Assembly: GCA_015179125.1 (NCBI GenBank)
Contig: WHVA01000427.1
Location: 35,999-99,998, forward strand
DNA from: Gautieria morchelliformis
Taxonomy: Eukaryota; Basidiomycota; Agaricomycetes; Gomphales; Gomphaceae
Direction: 5' to 3'
DNA: 64,000 nucleotides
Below, piece by piece: positions 59,279 to 64,000 of the stretch (positions are counted from its first letter, which is position 1; each line of letters opens with the position of its first letter). The notes under the pieces were generated by a model that ran no database searches, was not told where the DNA came from, and saw only the letters and a list, made by a program, of their open reading frames with translations. Position numbers and translations under genes: made by a program.

Positions 59279-59775
59279 AATAGAATGGTCCAATCGCTGT
59301 GTTTGGGGCATGGCCCAAGGATAGTGGGGACGAATAGCGAGCGGCGATATGGAGGACTCGGTAGAGTGATGCTCAATATGCTTTTGCTAAGGTAGCGAAT
59401 AGCTTGCCGTCAATGTCGAATGTCTGTACGAAAACAGGAAGATTCGGGATAGGAAAGGGCAAAGAAGGAAACGACACCTGGTGGAAGGGCCAAGGTGTAA
59501 TAGAGTGGTCCAATCGCCGTGTTCAGGGTGTAACCCAAGGATAGCGGGGACAAGTATAAAGCAGCGCTATGGAGGACTCGGTAGAGTGATACTCGATAGG
59601 CTTTTGCTGAGGTAGGGAATAGTTTGCCGTCCATGTCGAACGTCTGTGCGAAAACAGGAAGATTCGGGATAGGAAAGGGTGAAGAAAGAAACGACACCTG
59701 GTGGAAGGGCCAAGGTGTAATAGAGTGGTCCAATCGCCGTGTTCGGGGCGTAACCCAAGGATAGCGGGGACGAGT
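59279..59775. repeat. 220-bp tandem repeat, about 2.3 copies
   Basis: The marker AATAGARTGGTCCAATCGC starts at 59279, 59499 and 59719, giving an exact period of 220 bp. Units 2 and 3 are more alike than unit 1. No frame is conserved across units. The repeat lies between the Cys-cluster gene and the minus-strand gag. Confidence 0.85.
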
Positions 59776-60130
59776 TCTCGGAATGTGTGTTGAAGGTAAC
59801 TAAAGAGTGTTATGTGGTAGAAATATCTATCGAAGTGGAGTTTACTGAATGAGATGAAGATCTACGTGTTCGGCGAACGAGACGAGTAGTGGCTAGTGTG
59901 CTAACAAGGAGAAGGAGAAGGAGACATCGTTCGAGAATTGGGGCGGTGAATTTTGAGAATAGGATGAGAGGGGAAGGAATCGGAGACTGAGAAGGTGTAC
60001 ATGGATGGGGAGAGATAAAGGGGACAGGATATTTGAAGTGAACAGATACAGGGATTCGTACAGAGTGGGTAAGGTCGTTGTTCGAAGGAGTAAAACGATC
60101 CATTCTTAACACTACAGAGGGATCGCGAGC

Positions 60131-61050
60131 TTAGTCTTCCACGGGAAAGCTTTCGCTATCTTCAGAAACCTCTTCGAGAATCGCAACCTGAGGGTTGCCT
60201 TCGAGAGTGAAGATAGCTCTGCCAGTGGTTGAGGCAGACTCTTGAAAGCGGCACCCCTTTGCGTGATGTGTGGGGGTTTTGCCGCAATAAGGGCAAAGGC
60301 CTTTGGTTTTTCGTCGCTCTTTCTCGGCTTCAGTCAGACATCCAGTAGCATCGAGGATGCCAGAAAGATCTTTCTGTTCGTCGGGCTTGGCTGCGGCAGA
60401 GGGTCTGGGTCGAGCATTAGCATGTGGCGTAGAAGATGGTTTGGAAGAGGAAGGGGGACGAATAGAGGTTGTAATCTGCTTTTTGCCTTGGTGCTCCCAG
60501 TAGCAATTGTCAATGCGAAGAGCCTGACGTTTGAGATTGTCGAGGCTTTCGGGACGTTCGTAGGAGAGCATGTGGTCTTTGATGAGCTCGGCGAGGCTGT
60601 TGTAGAAAGCGTCGTAAAGGGCAGCATCATTCCACTCGACATAAGAGGACAACTCAGCGAATGTGGTCATGTGGCGATTGACACGATGGGTGTCGAGCAT
60701 CTTGAGCCTGCGAATAGCTCGCTCGGATACCTGGATGATGTCGGCCTGACCGAAAAGACGATTAAGTTCATCGACAAAGATAAGCCAGCTCTGAATGGGA
60801 GGTTCTGGGAACTGAATTAGAAAAGGTTGCCACCAAATCAAGGCAATGTCGCTGAGGTAGGATGCTGCGTAGGAGACCCGCTGTCGCTCCTGCTGAAACT
60901 TTCGGGGCTTGTTGTCGAAGACCATAATACAACTAGCGATGAATGTTTGGAGAAGGCGGGGTTCTTTCCCTGTGAATTTGTCAGGTTTCACAGCATCGGA
61001 GTCACCATCAGGGGCGGCCTGAGGGTACAGTTGCGGACAATCAAACTCAG
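60131..61050 (-). mobile_element. Ty3-type gag, 5' end interrupted
   Basis: The minus-strand frame has a gag core with LLQTFIASCIMVFDNKPRKF, YLSDIALIWWQPFLIQFPEP and FAELSSYVEWNDAALYDAFY. A CCHC-like knuckle, CPYCGKTPTHHAKGC, follows. It ends EDSESFPVED at 60131. The frame is open but loses gag similarity near 61050, where a DDE transposon appears to begin. Pol is not found between this gag and the LTR at 57337. Confidence 0.78.
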
Positions 61051-64000
61051 TTAATTTGGAGACCCCATTTATGCACACTGCTACAAACATCCAGAATAGT
61101 CAAAAACTGCGAAAACATGTATATTACACCTTTATGAACATACTTCTACGAGCCGATTTCCTTATTTCAAAAATTTTTGGGCTGACAACTGAAAATTTGG
61201 CCACACTGCAAAAAATTCGGGAAAAATATGAAAAAATGCGCAATCGACAGCTCTCAATGAGCTGAACATGATTACGTTTGCCAAATTAAGTTCAGGCCAA
61301 CCGTTGTGGCGCCAAAAAAAAGGAAAACCAAGTGGGACCCTCTTCAATGGCTCGCGGACGGCATCCAAAACATACCCGAAACACTACTGGCCTTCGAAAT
61401 CAGGCGAACCAGTCAAACGTTCAACAGTTACCAAATGTGGAACCGCTCACGAATGACACAGAGCCCACGCCGACACCGGTTGATCCCTATGAGAACAGCA
61501 ACCCAAGCATATGTGACATACCTGAAGGAGAATTAGGGCTGCATTTTGACAGCACCAAGTTTAGGATTGATGATGATGATGCTGGCATGGAATCAGATAT
61601 GGAAATTGAAGAAGCGTCATTGTGTGGGGATTGGGGGGACGAAAATCTGCAGGAAAGCTTAATTGCATTGGCAGTGAATCAAGGTGATGATCCCTTGGAT
61701 GAAGATTGGGTTCCTTATGAGTTGAGGAAAAGCAAAAAATGAGAATGGGTGAGTCTCTGCAAAGGTTGACCATGCACCATTCCAAGCTGACTGTGACAGA
61801 GTGGCCCAAAGGGTACGCAAAAGGCCCTGATGTAATGAGTAAATCAAAGCGCACCCAACGCTGTTACCGTAACGCAAACCAGAATCAGATGACGTTGGAT
61901 GCTTTCATATCCACTGTGCAAACCTGCACTCTACCAGCTCACGTTCGCAAATTGCCTGCCAAGCATTGTGTCACCTGTTCCGAGCCAGTGACAATCCGGC
62001 AAGAAAGTCTCGAGGTGAAGATCCCACCAGCCGTTTGGGAAGAAAGCGTTGACATGAGGTCCCGCCAGTGCCGGCTCATCAGGAAAGCATGGATCTTGAG
62101 ATACATCTGGCATTCCACGAAGCTGAAATGGAGGAGACTGGTTGGGAGGATGATATTGAGGAGTGTGTGCATGGAGGTGCAGCCAATATTCAGGGCTGGA
62201 AAGAACTGTGTGAGCAGATAAAAAAGGACTTAAAGGAGGGGAGGAACATTTTACCTATCACAAGGGTCAATCAGCTTCTTATTCTCCGGAACTTCGCAAC
62301 CCTCCAGCTCAAAGGATATGGCAAAATCAAAGCAAGTCTCAATGTTTCTCAACAATGGCATGAGGGGACGGAGAGCACTTTGCACGAAAAGTCCGGGCAC
62401 TTGCACGTCATTACCAAGTTTTTGAACAGTTGCCTGTGGAGAAACGCGGCGGGCGAAGATAGCACATAGCCTCCTACTTGATGAGTGAGTCAAAACTGCA
62501 GTGCGAGCATGTCTCACCTCACAGAAAGCAGGCAAAGTCACGCCTCGCAAGTTTCAGCATGCAATTAACAAAGAAATCCTTCCGGCCCTGTCAATCTCGT
62601 TGAAGCTGCCACTTTGTGAGCGAACTGCACGGCTTGGCTTCTGAGACTCGGATGGCATTTGAGACACTAAAAAAAGGTGTATATATGGATGGGCACGAAA
62701 GGAAGACGTTGTCAAGTACCGTAACGAGCTCTTCCTTCCAGCCATGGCCAAATTCGAGGAGCGGATGACAAAATTTGAGGGTCCAGAACTGAGAAAGGTG
62801 GCACCAACATTGAGAGAGGATGAGAAAGAGATCATACCTCAATTTCACGATGAAAGCTGCCTCTCGGTCAACGATTACAAAGCACGGGCATGGTTGGGAC
62901 CGATCAGACCATCTTACAAAAGAAAGGCCGAGGCCGTCTTATTCATGTCTCCGAATTCATCAACCCAATCACGGGTCGTCTTGTTCTTCATGATGCAGAA
63001 GGACACATTGTGGATGAAGCTCGGAAAATTATCTACCCTGGATCCAATGGCGATGCATGGTGGGATACAGAACAGCTGCTTACTCAAGTGAAACATGCGA
63101 TCCAGGTGTTCAAGAAAGCGCACCTGAATTGTGTTGCACTCTTTATTTTCGATCAGTCATCGGCTCACGCGTCATGGGTCCAGACGCACTCAAAGCTTTG
63201 GACATGAATAAGTCAGATGGCGGGAAGCAGCGTAGACAGCGTGACACGGTCATCCCCGAATCCAATCCAGCTGCGGAGCATCGAGGAAAGCTACAGAAGA
63301 TGACACTTCCAGATGGCAGACCAAAAGGTTTGGAACGTGTTCTTACAGAACGTGGTTTTGATGTTCATAAGATGCGTGCCAAGTGTGCACCAGTATGCCC
63401 GTTCGAAAATACTCATTGCTGCATGGGCCGCCTCCTCAGCAAACAGGATGATTTCACGAATCAAGAGTCTATGCTTGAGGCTCTTATCAAGAAAGCTGGG
63501 CATGAATGCATCTTCCTGCCCAAGTTCCACTGCGAGCTCAATCCAATCGAGATGGTAAGTTCGAGGTTGCGTAGTAATTTTATTAAGTCTGACTATGGTG
63601 AATCTACAGTACTGGGGATGGGTCAAGTATCATTATCGGAGGTACCCAAGCAAACCTTCGCAGAAGCGAAGGAGATCGCGTTGCAATATCTTAATGCATG
63701 CCCTACTGATGTGATCCGGCGGTTTATCAATCGGTCCTGGCGGTTCATGAGTGCATACCGAATGGGGCTTACTGGTAACGCTGCCGCATGGGCCGTCAGG
63801 AAGCAAAAACAACATCGGCAGGTTTCAAACAGGGCAATGATGTCAATTGATGCTGTTCTGAACCCGGTTTAGCATACATATTTTTCAAATTTTTGGTCCA
63901 AAAATTTTGGCCACCCTCAAAAGTTACAGGAAAAATACAAAAGTAGTGTTTTCTGACGTATTTTGACCCGCTGAATCCAATTCTGAACTCAGTTTGTCCA
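61050..64000 (+). mobile_element. DDE-superfamily DNA transposon, transposase 61306-63872
   Basis: The plus strand encodes a transposase family common in Agaricomycetes. Its N-terminal part begins MAPKKRKTKWDPLQWLADGI at 61306 and changes frame within 150 nt. A central coiled helical region follows (61740-62500). The catalytic core has Asp in PQFHDESCLSVND (about 62850), Asp in FIFDQSSAH (about 63155) and Glu in PKFHCELNPIEM (about 63550). The last exon, with TFAEAKEIALQYLNACPTDV, stops at 63872. One intron (about 63556-63609) fits. Several other frame changes suggest decay or unrecognised introns. Imperfect inverted ends are possible (GTCAAAA-GCGAAAACA near 61099 against the sequence near 63948-63966). 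The right end lies at or past the window edge. Confidence 0.7.

Noticed and set aside
1-64000. CRISPR array, bacterial operon, prophage, tRNA or rRNA genes
   Set aside because: No regularly spaced short repeats, no polycistronic gene packing and no recognisable RNA gene were seen; the introns and families are fungal.

Overview
This window reads as nuclear DNA of a basidiomycete fungus, most likely an Agaricomycete. The genes are split by many short GT-AG introns of about 45-65 nt. The housekeeping proteins are eukaryotic (Noc2, a METTL14/Kar4-type protein, otubain, Mde1, Deg1/Pus3, an ERCC6L2-like Snf2 ATPase). The repeats are fungal Ty3/chromovirus, Ty1/copia and DDE elements. No operons, CRISPR arrays, rRNA or tRNA genes were recognised.

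Layout. About 1.3-24.1 kb is a compact, ordinary gene region: NOC2 (+), METTL14-like (-), a large ArAE-type membrane transporter (-), an NAD(P)-binding NmrA/SDR-like protein (-), otubain (+), MDE1 methylthioribulose-1-phosphate dehydratase (+), DEG1/PUS3 tRNA pseudouridine synthase (-) and an ERCC6L2-like helicase (+). These act in ribosome assembly, mRNA methylation, export, deubiquitination, methionine salvage, tRNA modification and DNA repair. They do not form one pathway.

About 24.4-31.9 kb is a transitional zone. It has two near-identical copies of an SRPK-like kinase gene, the first broken and truncated and the second apparently complete. Between them lie a 5'-truncated HIT-finger (ZNHIT2-like) fragment, a small unknown gene, a decayed Rho-family GTPase and sequence I cannot assign.

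About 32.5-64 kb is a nested transposon region. It holds copia fragments, old CpG-depleted fragments of a chromovirus, a large inverted repeat, a solo LTR with a 5-bp target duplication, further LTRs, a nonsense-mutated gag, and one young chromovirus (48930-55120). The two 462-nt LTRs of that element differ at only about three positions, yet its pol has several frame changes. At the right end, a minus-strand LTR and PPT, a plus-strand Cys-cluster gene, a 220-bp tandem repeat and a minus-strand gag appear to be parts of one LTR element without pol. A DDE transposon seems to have inserted into that gag.

The best candidates for something undescribed are the pol-less LTR element that carries a gene in antisense orientation, and a GGATTTT/GGGTTTT heptamer kept in phase at the gag/pol junction of two diverged copies of the chromovirus. 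Exon limits were read by eye from protein similarity and splice consensus. Coordinates of multi-exon genes are outer limits unless exons are stated.
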